This document shows positions 9,747 through 18,729 of a stretch of 64,000 bases of DNA, in pieces. Every line of letters begins with the position of its first letter. Positions within the stretch are counted from its first letter, which is position 1. The stretch lies in contig CACXPX010000010.1 of NCBI GenBank assembly GCA_902769705.1, positions 1 through 64,000 of the forward strand. The letters are read 5' to 3'. Source of the stretch: an uncultured Prevotellaceae bacterium. Its GTDB lineage: Bacteria > Bacteroidota > Bacteroidia > Bacteroidales > Bacteroidaceae. The position numbers and the translations under genes are program-made. The notes under the pieces are model-generated. The model saw only the letters and a program-made list of their open reading frames with translations, made no database searches and was not told the origin of the DNA.

Positions 9747-11060
9747 TTAGAGGTCTTCTTCTTTGAATGTGGCCAGCTTCTTCGTGTAGTAGTCGCGGAA
9801 GTCGGTCCACCGGTAGTAAGGTCCCGTGACGGGAGTGAGCGGCAGCGTCACCTCGTTTTCGTTGAGCAGCGCCTTCATGAGGATGTCGCCATTGCCTTTC
9901 TTCGGTTTGTAGAAGATGAGCTGTATGTTGCTGCCCATCGGGAATATCTGGTAGTTCACCCATCCTTCCTGTGGCAACCGCTCGAAGTCGGTCACCTTCT
10001 TGCCACAGTTGCCCAGCTCCAGCAGACACGACAGCGGCATCACCACCGTCTCGTGGCCGAAGCGTAGCGTGGCACCAGGATGCTTCATCACCAGGCACGA
10101 GTCAGCTTCGCGCAGTATCGTGCCGAGCAGGAAGCGCTGCGAGAACGGTTGCAGCCCACCATTCATCGGGCAGGGGCCGTGCGTTACATACCAGTTGGCG
10201 TTCTCTATCATCCAGTTGTCATACACCTCCTGCTCGTTGAACAGGTCGTAGAGCGTGATGCTGTGCCTAAGCTCCGAACTCTGCAGGTTGCTCGCCAACT
10301 TGAAGAGGTGATAGTTCAGGTTCTCGGCATCCACCTCGTGGTTCACGTAGGCCGTGTCGTTGAACAGGCGTCCCATCAGGCGTCCGTAGTTCCTGTGCTT
10401 CTGGCGGTATTGCTCCATCTGCGCGCGCAAGTCGTCGTTCCAGCGTTTCCTGAACAGCTTCGGCTGCCGCTCGTTGTTCATATACCACATGTCGTGCTCC
10501 GACGCGTCGTGGCGGATGCTCAGTTGCGGGTTCAGGCATTTCAGCTCCTGCAGCGCGTTCTCCATCGAGAGGATGCAGCGGATGACGATGGTGCTCTTCG
10601 CGTCGATGTTCGTCTTTCCCTTGAACACCTGCGGAAACCTCTCGTACATTCTGTGGGCGATGCCTCTGTGCTGCTCGGCACCCAGCAGCGTCAGCTCTCC
10701 GCGCCGTCTGTCGGCCTCGTTGCGCAGCATGGTCACGCGTCGCAACACGTCCTTACCGAAAGCCGTCAGCTTGTCCACCGAGTCGGCTCTGAGCAACACC
10801 TTCCAAGCCTTGTCATAGTCGTCGCGGCTGATGAGGTAGCGGCTGCCGTGCCGTCCGTAGTGCGAGATATAGTAAGGTTCGTAGCCCTTCGGCGCGGGCG
10901 TCAGTTTCTTCGTGGGTCCGGGATAGGCATAGTAGTTGCTGGCCGAACGGCATACGTTCTCCTTGATCTGCGCACGGGCGTCTACGGCGTCGCTCCCCTG
11001 AGCCTGGGCGCCCAGCACCCAACAGCCAATACCCAATAGCGCAACGATATACTTCTTCAT
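9747..11060 (-). CDS. Secreted histidine phosphatase, phytase/MINPP-like
   Basis: A 437-residue exported branch-2 histidine phosphatase. The signal peptide ends near AQAQG. The catalytic RHG motif is in YYISHYGRHGSRYL (Arg70, His71), and the C-terminal proton-donor motif is FGHETVV (His336-Glu337), where classical acid phosphatases have HD and MINPP enzymes HAE. Members hydrolyse phytate or other phosphomonoesters in the periplasm or at the surface. The assignment to inositol phosphates is inference. It has its own promoter (11086-11117) and probably heads the minus-strand run toward rpoN. Confidence 0.82.
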   Translation of the reverse strand: MKKYIVALLGIGCWVLGAQAQGSDAVDARAQIKENVCRSASNYYAYPGPTKKLTPAPKGYEPYYISHYGRHGSRYLISRDDYDKAWKVLLRADSVDKLTAFGKDVLRRVTMLRNEADRRRGELTLLGAEQHRGIAHRMYERFPQVFKGKTNIDAKSTIVIRCILSMENALQELKCLNPQLSIRHDASEHDMWYMNNERQPKLFRKRWNDDLRAQMEQYRQKHRNYGRLMGRLFNDTAYVNHEVDAENLNYHLFKLASNLQSSELRHSITLYDLFNEQEVYDNWMIENANWYVTHGPCPMNGGLQPFSQRFLLGTILREADSCLVMKHPGATLRFGHETVVMPLSCLLELGNCGKKVTDFERLPQEGWVNYQIFPMGSNIQLIFYKPKKGNGDILMKALLNENEVTLPLTPVTGPYYRWTDFRDYYTKKLATFKEEDL

Positions 11061-11085
11061 GATTCGTGGTTTTTGGTTTCTTTGG

Positions 11086-11117
11086 CAAAGTTACTGATTA
11101 TCCACGAACATCGCAAA
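11086..11117 (-). promoter_or_regulatory. Bacteroidetes-type promoter of the histidine phosphatase gene
   Basis: Read on the minus strand: TTTG (11114-11117), a 20-base spacer, then TAACTTTG (11086-11093), about 25 bases before the ATG at 11060. Confidence 0.7.
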
Positions 11118-11177
11118 TAAATATGGTGTATTTTTCAAAAAAACACACATTCGTTTTCCGTTTTTCCCCAATTTTCG

Positions 11178-11185
11178 TATCTTTG
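11178..11185 (+). promoter_or_regulatory. -7 element of the cysS promoter
   Basis: TATCTTTG followed by CAC lies 30 bases before the cysS ATG. The -33 position carries TTTTC instead of TTTG. Confidence 0.6.
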
Positions 11186-11215
11186 CACGAAGAAATCAAA
11201 GCGAAGTAAGGAAAC

Positions 11216-12706
11216 ATGAAACAAACATTACTGATTTATAACACGCTGACACGCCAGAAAGAGCGCTTCCAGCCGCTCCATGCACCACGCGTGGGCATGT
11301 ACGTCTGCGGACCCACCGTCTATGGCGACCCCCATCTGGGACATGCGCGCCCCGCCATCACGTTCGACATCCTGTTCCGCTATCTCCGCCATCTGGGCTA
11401 TCAGGTGCGCTACGTGCGCAACATCACCGATGTGGGCCACCTTGAGCACGACGCCGACGAAGGCGACGACAAAATCGAGAAGAAGGCACGGCTCGAGCAG
11501 CTCGAGCCGATGGAAATAGCACAATACTACACCAACCGCTACCACCAGGCCATGGACGCGCTCGGCGTCCTGCGCCCCTCCATCGAGCCCCACGCCTCCG
11601 GACACATCATCGAGCAGCAGCAGCTCGTGCAGCAAATCCTCGACCACGGATTCGCCTACGAGTCCAACGGCAGCATCTACTTCGACATCGAAGCCTATAA
11701 CAAACAATACCACTACGGCATACTCAGCGGACGCTCGCTTGAGAACATCAAAGACGAGAGCCGCACACTTGCCGGCGTGGGCGAGAAGCGCAACCAAGCC
11801 GACTTCGCCCTCTGGAAGAAAGCCTCTCCCGAGCACATCATGCGGTGGCCATCGCCCTGGAGCGACGGCTTCCCCGGATGGCACTGCGAGTGCACCGCCA
11901 TGGGACGCAAATACCTCGGCGACGAGTTCGACATCCACGGTGGCGGCATGGACCTTGTCTTCCCCCACCACGAGTGCGAGATAGCTCAGGCCGTGGCGTC
12001 GCAAGGCAAGCAGATGGTGAAATACTGGATGCATAACAACATGATCACCATTAACGGGCAGAAAATGGGCAAGTCGCTCGGCAACTTCATTACCCTCGAG
12101 CAGTTCTTCACCGGACAAAGCCCCCTGCTCTCGCAGCCCTACTCGCCCATGACCATCCGCTTCTTCATCCTCTCCGCCCACTACCGCTCCACCGTAGACT
12201 TCAGCGACGAAGCCCTGCAGGCCAGCCAGAAGGGGTTGGAACGACTCAACGACGGCCTCAGCAACCTGCAGCGCATACAGCCCACCGACCATTGCGACGC
12301 CGACACCGAGCAGTTCGTGCGCGCCCTGCGCCAGCGCTGCTACGACGCCATGAACGACGACCTCATGACGCAGCTCGTCATCAGCTACCTCTTCGAGGCC
12401 TGCCACGTGGTCAACGCGCTCGTCGACGGGAAAGCCAAGATTTGCGCCGACTGCCTGCGCGAGCTCAGCGACGTGATGCACCTCTTCGCCGAAGAACTGC
12501 TCGGCCTGCGCGCTGACAGCAACGCGGGCAACGCCGACCGCGAAGAAGCCTTTGGACATGTTGTCGACATGGTGCTGTCGCTCCGCGCCAAAGCCAAAGC
12601 CGACAAAGACTGGGCCACCAGCGACCGCATTCGCGACGAGCTCGTCGCCCTCGGTTTCGAAGTGAAGGACACCAAGGACGGCGCCACGTGGAAACTCAAC
12701 AAATAA
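11216..12706 (+). CDS. cysS: Cysteinyl-tRNA synthetase
   Basis: Charges tRNA-Cys. The 496-residue class I synthetase has the zinc-binding Cys31 (YVCGPTVYG), the HIGH-type motif HLGH at 40-43, the [10 protein letters not shown] and HHECEIAQ zinc and active-site segments, and KMGKS at 283-287. The C-terminal helical anticodon region ends with [16 protein letters not shown]. Length is standard. It is expressed from its own promoter and ended by a strong terminator. Codon use is strikingly C-rich at third positions compared with genes right of 29 kb. Confidence 0.97.
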   Translation: MKQTLLIYNTLTRQKERFQPLHAPRVGMYVCGPTVYGDPHLGHARPAITFDILFRYLRHLGYQVRYVRNITDVGHLEHDADEGDDKIEKKARLEQLEPMEIAQYYTNRYHQAMDALGVLRPSIEPHASGHIIEQQQLVQQILDHGFAYESNGSIYFDIEAYNKQYHYGILSGRSLENIKDESRTLAGVGEKRNQADFALWKKASPEHIMRWPSPWSDGFPGWHCECTAMGRKYLGDEFDIHGGGMDLVFPHHECEIAQAVASQGKQMVKYWMHNNMITINGQKMGKSLGNFITLEQFFTGQSPLLSQPYSPMTIRFFILSAHYRSTVDFSDEALQASQKGLERLNDGLSNLQRIQPTDHCDADTEQFVRALRQRCYDAMNDDLMTQLVISYLFEACHVVNALVDGKAKICADCLRELSDVMHLFAEELLGLRADSNAGNADREEAFGHVVDMVLSLRAKAKADKDWATSDRIRDELVALGFEVKDTKDGATWKLNK

Positions 12707-12749
12707 AACACCGCGCAACGTTCCTTTCCGCTCAATAACAAACATCTAT

Positions 12750-12792
12750 CCCCTCCCGAAGTCCATCCCACGACTTCAGGAGGGGTTTTTTC
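12750..12792 (+). terminator. cysS terminator
   Basis: CCCCTCCCGAAGTC and GACTTCAGGAGGGG pair over 14 bp with one mismatch around an 8-base loop, followed by seven T residues. It lies 44 bases after the cysS stop. Confidence 0.9.
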
Positions 12793-12949
12793 ATTTTGGC
12801 TGGATCGCCCTTTCCCTCCTTCTGCCATTTGTAGGCGCATTTCCTTCGCGATTCCGTATTGTTCCGTCTGCCGTCAACAACCCTCAGATTGCCGACGCGA
12901 ATATAACAAATGTGACAGAACAACACCCATAAATAATTCGGAAAAAACA

Positions 12950-13327
12950 CGACAAATTCTTGTCGACTTTTCCGTATAATCTAGAAAAAAATGTGTAAAA
13001 AATCTTTACTTTTACCCTTTTTCGCCCTCACTTTTGGTCGGTAGTTTTGTCATTTGTGGCTTTTGAGGTTGTCATTTGTGGCCTTTGACCTTGTCATTTG
13101 TGGCATCTGAGCCACTCAAATGCCACAAATGAGAGCCTCAAAGCATAGCTTTAACAACCCAAAAGCATCGTTTTTGAGTGTCAATAAAATGTAAGAAAAA
13201 CGGAAAGCATTGATAATCAACAACTTCCGAAAACGTCATTTTTTGGCGTTTTTTGCACCAAAACCTTTCCCAGTTCAAACAATGGCCCGTTTTTAGGGGC
13301 CAAAATTCAGAATTTTCTTGACAAAAA
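12950..13327. repeat. 378-bp dispersed element, copy A
   Basis: Closely matches 43474-43850 in the same orientation, with almost no length difference. It begins at CGACAAATT and ends at AATTTTCTTGACAAAA. The middle carries a 22-bp-period array (13049-13180) and the end a potential hairpin (GGAAA..TTCC near 13200-13230). It fills the convergent gap between cysS and the trhA-like gene. No protein-coding frame is shared by the two copies. Confidence 0.88.
13049..13180. repeat. 22-bp-period array inside copy A
   Basis: Six units start exactly every 22 bp from 13049. Units 1-3 carry GTCATTTGTGGC and end near TGAG or TGAC. Unit 4 is CTCAAATGCCACAAATGAG, unit 5 CTCAAAGCATAGCTTTAAC, unit 6 CCAAAAGCATCGTTTTTGA. 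Units 3 and 4 can also pair with each other over 13 bp (TCATTTGTGGCAT with ATGCCACAAATGA). Confidence 0.85.
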
Positions 13328-13350
13328 ATCAAAAGTATGTAGCCTTTGGC

Positions 13351-13998
13351 TTAGAGGTATTGCATGAGGATGTCCCAAACGGCGATGATGTGGCAGACGG
13401 AGCCGGCGAGGACGAAGAAATGGAACACGGCATGCATGAACCGCTTGCGGAGGCTGTAGAAGACGGCTCCGGTGATGTAGCAGACGCCCTCGGCGATAAT
13501 CCACGCGACGGCAGCCGTGCTGACGGAGAGGAGCAACGGCTTGAAGGCGACGAGCACGGAGAGGCCCATGAGGCAGAAGCAGACGGTTTCGAGGTAGCTG
13601 TGGTCGCGCAGACGGACGAAGGAGGCGATGGTGCCGGCTATGGCTGCCGTCCATATGAAGACGAACATCGCCCAGCCCCACGCCCCTTGTTGGCGCATGG
13701 CAATGAGGGTGATGGGCGAGTAGCTTCCGGCTATGTGCCAGTAGATGGCGGCGTGGTCCCACTTGCGGAGCCGCTCTTTCCACGGGTTACGTGCCGAGAG
13801 GGCGTGGTAGACGGTGGAGGCGATGTAGCTCATGAGCATGCCGAAGAGATAGAGGATGACGCCTGCTGTGGCCCATCCGTCTTCGGAACGGGCACACCAC
13901 ACCAGGAAGATGATGCCGATGACGACACCTAGAGCGATGCCGCCGGCATGGCTCCACGAGTTCCATAGTTCTTCTTTATGACTGAAACGAATTTTCAT
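13351..13998 (-). CDS. Hemolysin III / PAQR family membrane protein
   Basis: A 215-residue inner-membrane protein with seven hydrophobic segments. The family markers are present: EELWNSWSHAGGIALG at the N-terminus (NSxSH), the segment SYIASTVYHAL with Ser/His, WDHAAIYWHIAGSYSP (DHxxI and GSYTP-like), and the C-terminal MHAVFHFFVLAGSVCHIIAV with the HxxxH metal site. The family (TrhA in E. coli) has been linked to membrane energetics and fluidity; hemolytic activity is doubtful for most members. It is convergent with cysS and downstream of rnr on the same strand. Confidence 0.9.
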   Translation of the reverse strand: MKIRFSHKEELWNSWSHAGGIALGVVIGIIFLVWCARSEDGWATAGVILYLFGMLMSYIASTVYHALSARNPWKERLRKWDHAAIYWHIAGSYSPITLIAMRQQGAWGWAMFVFIWTAAIAGTIASFVRLRDHSYLETVCFCLMGLSVLVAFKPLLLSVSTAAVAWIIAEGVCYITGAVFYSLRKRFMHAVFHFFVLAGSVCHIIAVWDILMQYL

Positions 13999-14094
13999 TT
14001 TGATTTATAGAGGAGAGAGGAAATAGAGAGGAAATAGAGAGGAAGGAGAGAGAGGAGAGAGATGCTTGAGCAAGACTCACCCACCCGTAGCCTT

Positions 14095-14164
14095 CCCCCC
14101 CAAAGGGGGGGCCTCTGAAGTTGCTCTGTTCTCAAGGCATTGTTCTCCCCCTCAGCAGGGGGAG
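14095..14164. repeat. Two C-tract/G-tract hairpins after rnr
   Basis: CCCCCCC-AAA-GGGGGGG at 14095-14111 and CTCCCCCTCAGCAGGGGGAG at 14145-14164. They lie just past the rnr stop (14179), so they may stop its transcription, but they lack a clean T run. A purine-only stretch of GAGAGGAAATAGAGAG repeats follows on the left (14010-14062). Confidence 0.6.
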
Positions 14165-14178
14165 TTTGAGAGGGTCTT

Positions 14179-16413
14179 TCACTTCCCCTTCTTACTCTCT
14201 GTTGGTTCAATGGTGAAGTCGAGCTGTCGTTTTTCGACGTTGGCAGCAGCCACGCGGATGCGGATGGGGTCGCCGAGCTGGTAGACGTGATGGCGCCGAC
14301 GGCCAACGAGGCAATAGTTGCGCTCGTCGAAGTCGTAGTAATCGTCGTCGAGGTCGCGCATGGGCACGAGACCCTCGCAATGGTTCTCATCGATTTCGCA
14401 GTAGATGCCGAACGACTGAATGCCGGAGATGTGGGCGTCGTAGACCTCACCGAGGTGTTCGCCCATGAACTCCACCATCTTGAACTTGATGGACTCGCGC
14501 TCGGCTTGCTGCGCCAGCTGTTCCATGGCGCTGGAGTGCTCGCACTGGTCTTCGTAGTGGCGCTCGTTGGCGCTCTTTGCTCCCTGCTGGTAGCGGGTGA
14601 GCAGCCGGTGGACCATGGTGTCGGGGTAGCGGCGTATGGGCGACGTGAAGTGGGTGTAGTAGTCGAAGGCGAGTCCGAAGTGCCCGATGTTGTGAACAGA
14701 GTATTTGGCCTTCATCATGGCGCGCAGGGCGATAGTCTGTATGAGTTTCTGCTCGCGCTTGCCCTCGGTGTCTTCCATCAGCCTGTTGATGGAACGTGCC
14801 GTCTGACCTTTGGTGCCAGCGGTCTTCAGCTTGTAGCCGAAGCGTGAGATGAACTCGCGCAGCTGCTCGAGCTTCTGCGGGTCGGGATTCTCGTGTATGC
14901 GGTAGGGCAGCGTCTTGGCCTTCTTGCCGCGCCCGGGTTTGCCCACGTCTTCGGCGACGGTGCGGTTGGCAAGGAGCATGAACTCCTCGATGAGCTTGTT
15001 GGCGTCCTTTGAGCGTTTGAAGTAAGCGCGCGTGGGCTTTCCCTTCTCGTCGACGTCGAAATGGAGCTCCTCGCTATCGAACTTCACGGAACCGTTCTTG
15101 AAGCGCTCGGCGCGCAGCTTCTTGGCCAGCAGGTCGAGCATGAGCAGCTGCAGGGCGTTCTCGCCTTGGAGGTTGTGGGGGGCTAGATGGTGGCTGCTGT
15201 CGAAGAGCACGGGGGCTGGCTCGCCTGTTCCGTCGACGACGCCATTCTTCTCGAGCAACTCTTGCACCTCTTCGTAGGCATAGCGACGGTTGGAGCGTAT
15301 GACGGTGTGCACGACGCGATGGCTGCGCACTTGGGCGTCTTCGTCGAGAAGGAAGACGACACTGAAGCAGAGCTTCTCTTCATCGGGGCGCAACGAGCAG
15401 ACGAAGTTGCACAGATGCTCGGGCAACATGGGGATGGTGCGGTCGACGAGATAGACACTCGTGGCGCGCTTCTGCGCCTCCTTGTCAATGATGGAGCCCT
15501 CGGTGACATAGTGGGACACGTCGGCGATGTGAACGCCCACCTCCCACAGCTTGCCGTCCTGGCGGATGGAGAGGGCGTCGTCGAAGTCCTTGGCGTCGTG
15601 AGGGTCGATGGTGCAAGTCCACACGTCGCGGAAGTCCTCGCGCTCGGCAAGGTCTTTCTCGGTCACCTCACCTGAAATCTTCTTGGCGGCATCCTCCACA
15701 GCCTTCGGATACTTGTAGGGCAGGCCATATTGAGCGAGAATGGCGTGCATCTCGGCATTGTTCTCGCCCATAGGGCCGAGGATGTCGACCACCTCACCAA
15801 TCATGTTCTTGCGCTCGGGCGACGGCCACTGGGTGACGTGCACCACGGCCTTGTCGTCAGTCTTGCCGCCTTTGAGCTTGTCTTTGGGGATGAGGATGTC
15901 GTGGGCGTAGAGGTTGTCTTGTGTGACGAGGAAGGCGATGTCGCGGTCAACAATCAGGCGGCCGACGAAGGTCTCCTTGGCGCGCTGCAGAATCTCGATG
16001 ACCTGTGCCTCCTTGATGTGTCGCTGGCGACGTGCCATGAACGAGAATCGCACGCGGTCGCCACTGAGCGCCGACATCGAGTTGCGCTCGGAGACGAAGA
16101 TGGGCTTGTCGCTGCCAACGGGAATCACCGAGTTCTTGCCGTTAGCCTTGCGCACGAAGATGCCCTCCTGCACCTGCCCGCTGGTGTTGAGCTTGTAGGA
16201 TGTGTCGCTGACGCGCGAGAGGAAGTCGTCCCACGCCATCTCCTCCATCGTGTCGATGGCGAGCATCTTCTGTGGGTGTGTGTTGAGTTTCAACTGCCGG
16301 AATATCTCCTTGAACGACAATGTCTTGTCGGGCTGCGACGTGAAGAACTGCTCCAACATCTCGGCCATCTGCTTTTTGTTCAGGCGCTTGCCGCCTTTCT
16401 TCTCTTTAGCCAT
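14179..16413 (-). CDS. rnr: Ribonuclease R
   Basis: A 3'-to-5' exoribonuclease of the RNase II family. The 744-residue protein has an N-terminal winged-helix region, two cold-shock-like domains, and the RNB catalytic domain with TCTIDPHDAKDFDDALSI (the Asp cluster that binds magnesium), HIADVSHYV, and HFTSPIRRYPDTMVHRLL. A C-terminal S1 domain ends around YQLGDPIRIRVAAANVEKRQLDFTI. Basic segments at the N-terminus (MAKEKKGGKRLNKKQ) and C-terminus are typical. It is divergent from the epimerase gene at 16563. Confidence 0.96.
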   Translation of the reverse strand: MAKEKKGGKRLNKKQMAEMLEQFFTSQPDKTLSFKEIFRQLKLNTHPQKMLAIDTMEEMAWDDFLSRVSDTSYKLNTSGQVQEGIFVRKANGKNSVIPVGSDKPIFVSERNSMSALSGDRVRFSFMARRQRHIKEAQVIEILQRAKETFVGRLIVDRDIAFLVTQDNLYAHDILIPKDKLKGGKTDDKAVVHVTQWPSPERKNMIGEVVDILGPMGENNAEMHAILAQYGLPYKYPKAVEDAAKKISGEVTEKDLAEREDFRDVWTCTIDPHDAKDFDDALSIRQDGKLWEVGVHIADVSHYVTEGSIIDKEAQKRATSVYLVDRTIPMLPEHLCNFVCSLRPDEEKLCFSVVFLLDEDAQVRSHRVVHTVIRSNRRYAYEEVQELLEKNGVVDGTGEPAPVLFDSSHHLAPHNLQGENALQLLMLDLLAKKLRAERFKNGSVKFDSEELHFDVDEKGKPTRAYFKRSKDANKLIEEFMLLANRTVAEDVGKPGRGKKAKTLPYRIHENPDPQKLEQLREFISRFGYKLKTAGTKGQTARSINRLMEDTEGKREQKLIQTIALRAMMKAKYSVHNIGHFGLAFDYYTHFTSPIRRYPDTMVHRLLTRYQQGAKSANERHYEDQCEHSSAMEQLAQQAERESIKFKMVEFMGEHLGEVYDAHISGIQSFGIYCEIDENHCEGLVPMRDLDDDYYDFDERNYCLVGRRRHHVYQLGDPIRIRVAAANVEKRQLDFTIEPTESKKGK

Positions 16414-16492
16414 AGTATGATGAGGTTTTTATTTGGTTTCCTTTGCAAATTAACAAAAAAGTTTTCATATTGTCGCGTTTCTTTACAATTAT

Positions 16493-16524
16493 TTTGCATT
16501 TGTCAAGAAAAAGGTGTACCTTTG
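16493..16524 (+). promoter_or_regulatory. Bacteroidetes-type promoter of the epimerase/PAP2 pair
   Basis: TTTG at 16493-16496, a 20-base spacer, TACCTTTG at 16517-16524, 38 bases before the ATG at 16563. Confidence 0.7.
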
Positions 16525-16562
16525 CGCCGAAAATCCAACATCGGTGGATTCTTTTGAAGAAT

Positions 16563-17558
16563 ATGAAGGTATTAGTGACAGGTGCCAGTGGATTTATTGG
16601 CAGCTTTATTGTCGAAGAAGCTTTGGAGCGTGGAATGGAAGTGTGGGCTGCGGTTCGCAAGACTAGTTCGCGCGAATTTCTGAAAGACGAGCGCATCCAC
16701 TTCATCGAACTCGACTTCTCGTCGAAAGAGAAGCTCGTGGAGCAGATGGAGGGGCAGGAGTTCGACTATGTGGTGCATGCTGCTGGCGTGACGAAATGCC
16801 TGAACCAAGAAGACTTCTTCCGCGTGAACACCGACGGCACTCGTAACTTTGTCGACGCATTGCTGGAGTTGCAGATGCCACTGAAGCGCTTTGTCTATCT
16901 CAGTTCGCTCAGCGTCTTCGGTCCCATCCGCGAGGAGCTGCCTTATCAGGAAATTTGCGAGACCGACATTCCTAAGCCCAACACTGCCTACGGAAAAAGC
17001 AAGCTGAAGGCCGAGGAGTATCTCGACTCGATTGGCAACAATTTCCCCTACATCGTGCTCAGGCCGACGGGCGTATATGGTCCGCGCGAAAAAGACTATT
17101 TCCTGATGGCCAAGAGCATCAAGGCACACTCCGACTTCGCCGTGGGATTCCGTCGGCAAGACATCACGTTCGTCTATGTGCGCGACGTGGTGCAGGCCGT
17201 GTTCCTGGCTTTCGACCATGGTATGTCGGGACGCAAGTATTTCCTGAGCGACGGAAAAGTTTATCAGTCGAGCGCCTTCAGCAACTACATCCGCCACGAA
17301 CTGGGCAACCCGTGGTGGATTCGCGTGACGGCTCCCATCTGGGTGCTCCGTGTGGTCACGTGGTTCGGCGAGCGAATCGGACACATGAAAGGAAAGATTA
17401 CAGCGCTGAACAACGACAAATACCACATCCTGAAACAGCGCAACTGGCGTTGCAACATCGAGCCGACAATGGACGAGCTGGGGTATCACCCACACTTCGA
17501 CTTGGAGCGCGGCGTGAAGGAGACCATTGCCTGGTACAAGGAGAACGGTTGGCTGTAA
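16563..17558 (+). CDS. NAD(P)-dependent extended SDR, possible 3-ketosphinganine reductase
   Basis: A 331-residue extended short-chain dehydrogenase. The Rossmann motif TGASGFIG is at residues 7-14. The active-site serines are in YLSSLSVFGP and the catalytic YxxxK in TAYGKSKLKAEEYL, followed by LRPTGVYGPREKDYF. The start at 16563 is set by the Rossmann strand (MKVLVTGASGFIG) and the promoter just upstream; the frame is open further back but lies across the promoter. From memory the sequence is very close to a conserved Bacteroides SDR reported as 3-ketosphinganine reductase. That identity needs a search. The PAP2 gene 145 bases downstream may act in the same lipid pathway. Confidence 0.8.
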   Translation: MKVLVTGASGFIGSFIVEEALERGMEVWAAVRKTSSREFLKDERIHFIELDFSSKEKLVEQMEGQEFDYVVHAAGVTKCLNQEDFFRVNTDGTRNFVDALLELQMPLKRFVYLSSLSVFGPIREELPYQEICETDIPKPNTAYGKSKLKAEEYLDSIGNNFPYIVLRPTGVYGPREKDYFLMAKSIKAHSDFAVGFRRQDITFVYVRDVVQAVFLAFDHGMSGRKYFLSDGKVYQSSAFSNYIRHELGNPWWIRVTAPIWVLRVVTWFGERIGHMKGKITALNNDKYHILKQRNWRCNIEPTMDELGYHPHFDLERGVKETIAWYKENGWL

Positions 17559-17703
17559 AAGAGTTTAAAGGGGAGTGTAAGGGTTTAAAGGGACATTGGT
17601 CTTTTTGCTGGTTTCCCCTCTGGAATTGCCCAAGCATTTGATGGATGATCTCTCAAGGCCACTAAAAAGTTGAGCCCGACAATATAGTAAAACATAAAAC
17701 TGG

Positions 17704-18681
17704 ATGATTCGGTTTCTGAAACAACTGTTTACGATAGATAAAAAGCCCACCCGAGGACTGATGTGGTTCGAATGGGTGTCGCTGGCTTATGCCCTGCTGA
17801 CGCTGCTCGTCATTCTGTTCACCTATACCAAGGTGGTGAACCCCGATGCCATGATTTGGGGACGAATGCGGTTGGTGGTCATGACGGGTGCGCTGTGGCT
17901 GGTCTACAGGCTGGCGCCCTGCCGCTTCACCGTGCTGGCACGCGTCGTTGGACAGATGCTGTCGCTCACTTGGTGGTATCCCGACACCTACGAAATCAAC
18001 CGCATGTTTCCGAATCTCGACCATCTGTTCGCCCAATTCGAGCAAAACCTTTTCGGTTGCCAGCCTGCGCTACTGTTCTCGCAAGTGATGCCCAACAAGT
18101 TCTTCAGCGAAATGATGGATATGGGATATACGTCGTACTACCCACTGATTATCGGTGTGCTGATGTTCTATTTCATTTGCCGATATACCGAATTCGAACG
18201 TGCCGCATTCATCATTCTCGCCACGTTCTTCCTCTCCTACGTCATCTTCATCTTCCTGCCAGTCACAGGCCCGCAATATTACTACGGAGCAGCGGGATTG
18301 GAGAACATTGCAAATGGCGTCTTCCCCAATGTTCACGACTATTTCAGCCATCATCTCGACCGGTTGCCCACGCCAGGATGGACGGACGGATTCTTCTATC
18401 AACGCGTCGTTGAAGCCCACGACGCCGGTGAGCGGCCAACAGCTGCTTTCCCCAGCTCGCACATCAGCGTAACAACAGTTGTAGTGCTCTTGGCTTGGCA
18501 TACGCGATGCCGCTGGCTCTTCTGGTTGTTTGTGCCTTTCTTCGTATTGATGTTTGCCGCCACGGTCTACATCCGCGCACATTACCTTATAGACGCCATC
18601 GCCGGTCTTGCCACCGGCATTCTTTTCTATTTCCTTTTCACCTGCTTGTGGAATATAAAAAAAAGAAGTAAAAGCCATTAA
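17704..18681 (+). CDS. PAP2-superfamily membrane enzyme, Aur1/inositol-phosphoceramide-synthase-like
   Basis: A 325-residue protein with six or more hydrophobic segments. The PAP2 motifs are well conserved: RPTAAFPSSHISVTTVV (PSSH, C2) and VYIRAHYLIDAIAGLATG (C3, catalytic His-Asp pair). Upstream GPQYYYG and the large N-terminal membrane region fit the PAP2_3 (Aur1) subgroup, whose members transfer phospho-headgroups to ceramide or remove lipid phosphates. Given the SDR before it, a role in sphingolipid headgroup chemistry is plausible but inferred. The C-terminal basic tail KKRSKSH is probably cytoplasmic. Confidence 0.78.
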   Translation: MIRFLKQLFTIDKKPTRGLMWFEWVSLAYALLTLLVILFTYTKVVNPDAMIWGRMRLVVMTGALWLVYRLAPCRFTVLARVVGQMLSLTWWYPDTYEINRMFPNLDHLFAQFEQNLFGCQPALLFSQVMPNKFFSEMMDMGYTSYYPLIIGVLMFYFICRYTEFERAAFIILATFFLSYVIFIFLPVTGPQYYYGAAGLENIANGVFPNVHDYFSHHLDRLPTPGWTDGFFYQRVVEAHDAGERPTAAFPSSHISVTTVVVLLAWHTRCRWLFWLFVPFFVLMFAATVYIRAHYLIDAIAGLATGILFYFLFTCLWNIKKRSKSH

Positions 18682-18729
18682 CCTTTCCAAAGGCATTGGC
18701 CTCTACTTCCTTTATTTCCTCTACTCCCT

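Noticed and set aside
11228-12745. 505-codon minus-strand frame opposite cysS
   Set aside because: The plus strand has all CysS motifs; the antisense frame is due to strong C bias at third positions.
13138-13332. 64-codon minus-strand frame inside copy A of the 378-bp element
   Set aside because: The matching frame in copy B is interrupted, so it is not a conserved gene.
13351-13998. Hemolysin / virulence toxin
   Set aside because: The PAQR/hemolysin III name is historical; the sequence indicates a seven-helix membrane protein and gives no direct sign of a toxin.
17770-17785. tRNA T-loop-like GGTTCGAATGG
   Set aside because: It lies in the PAP2 coding frame and no cloverleaf can be drawn around it.
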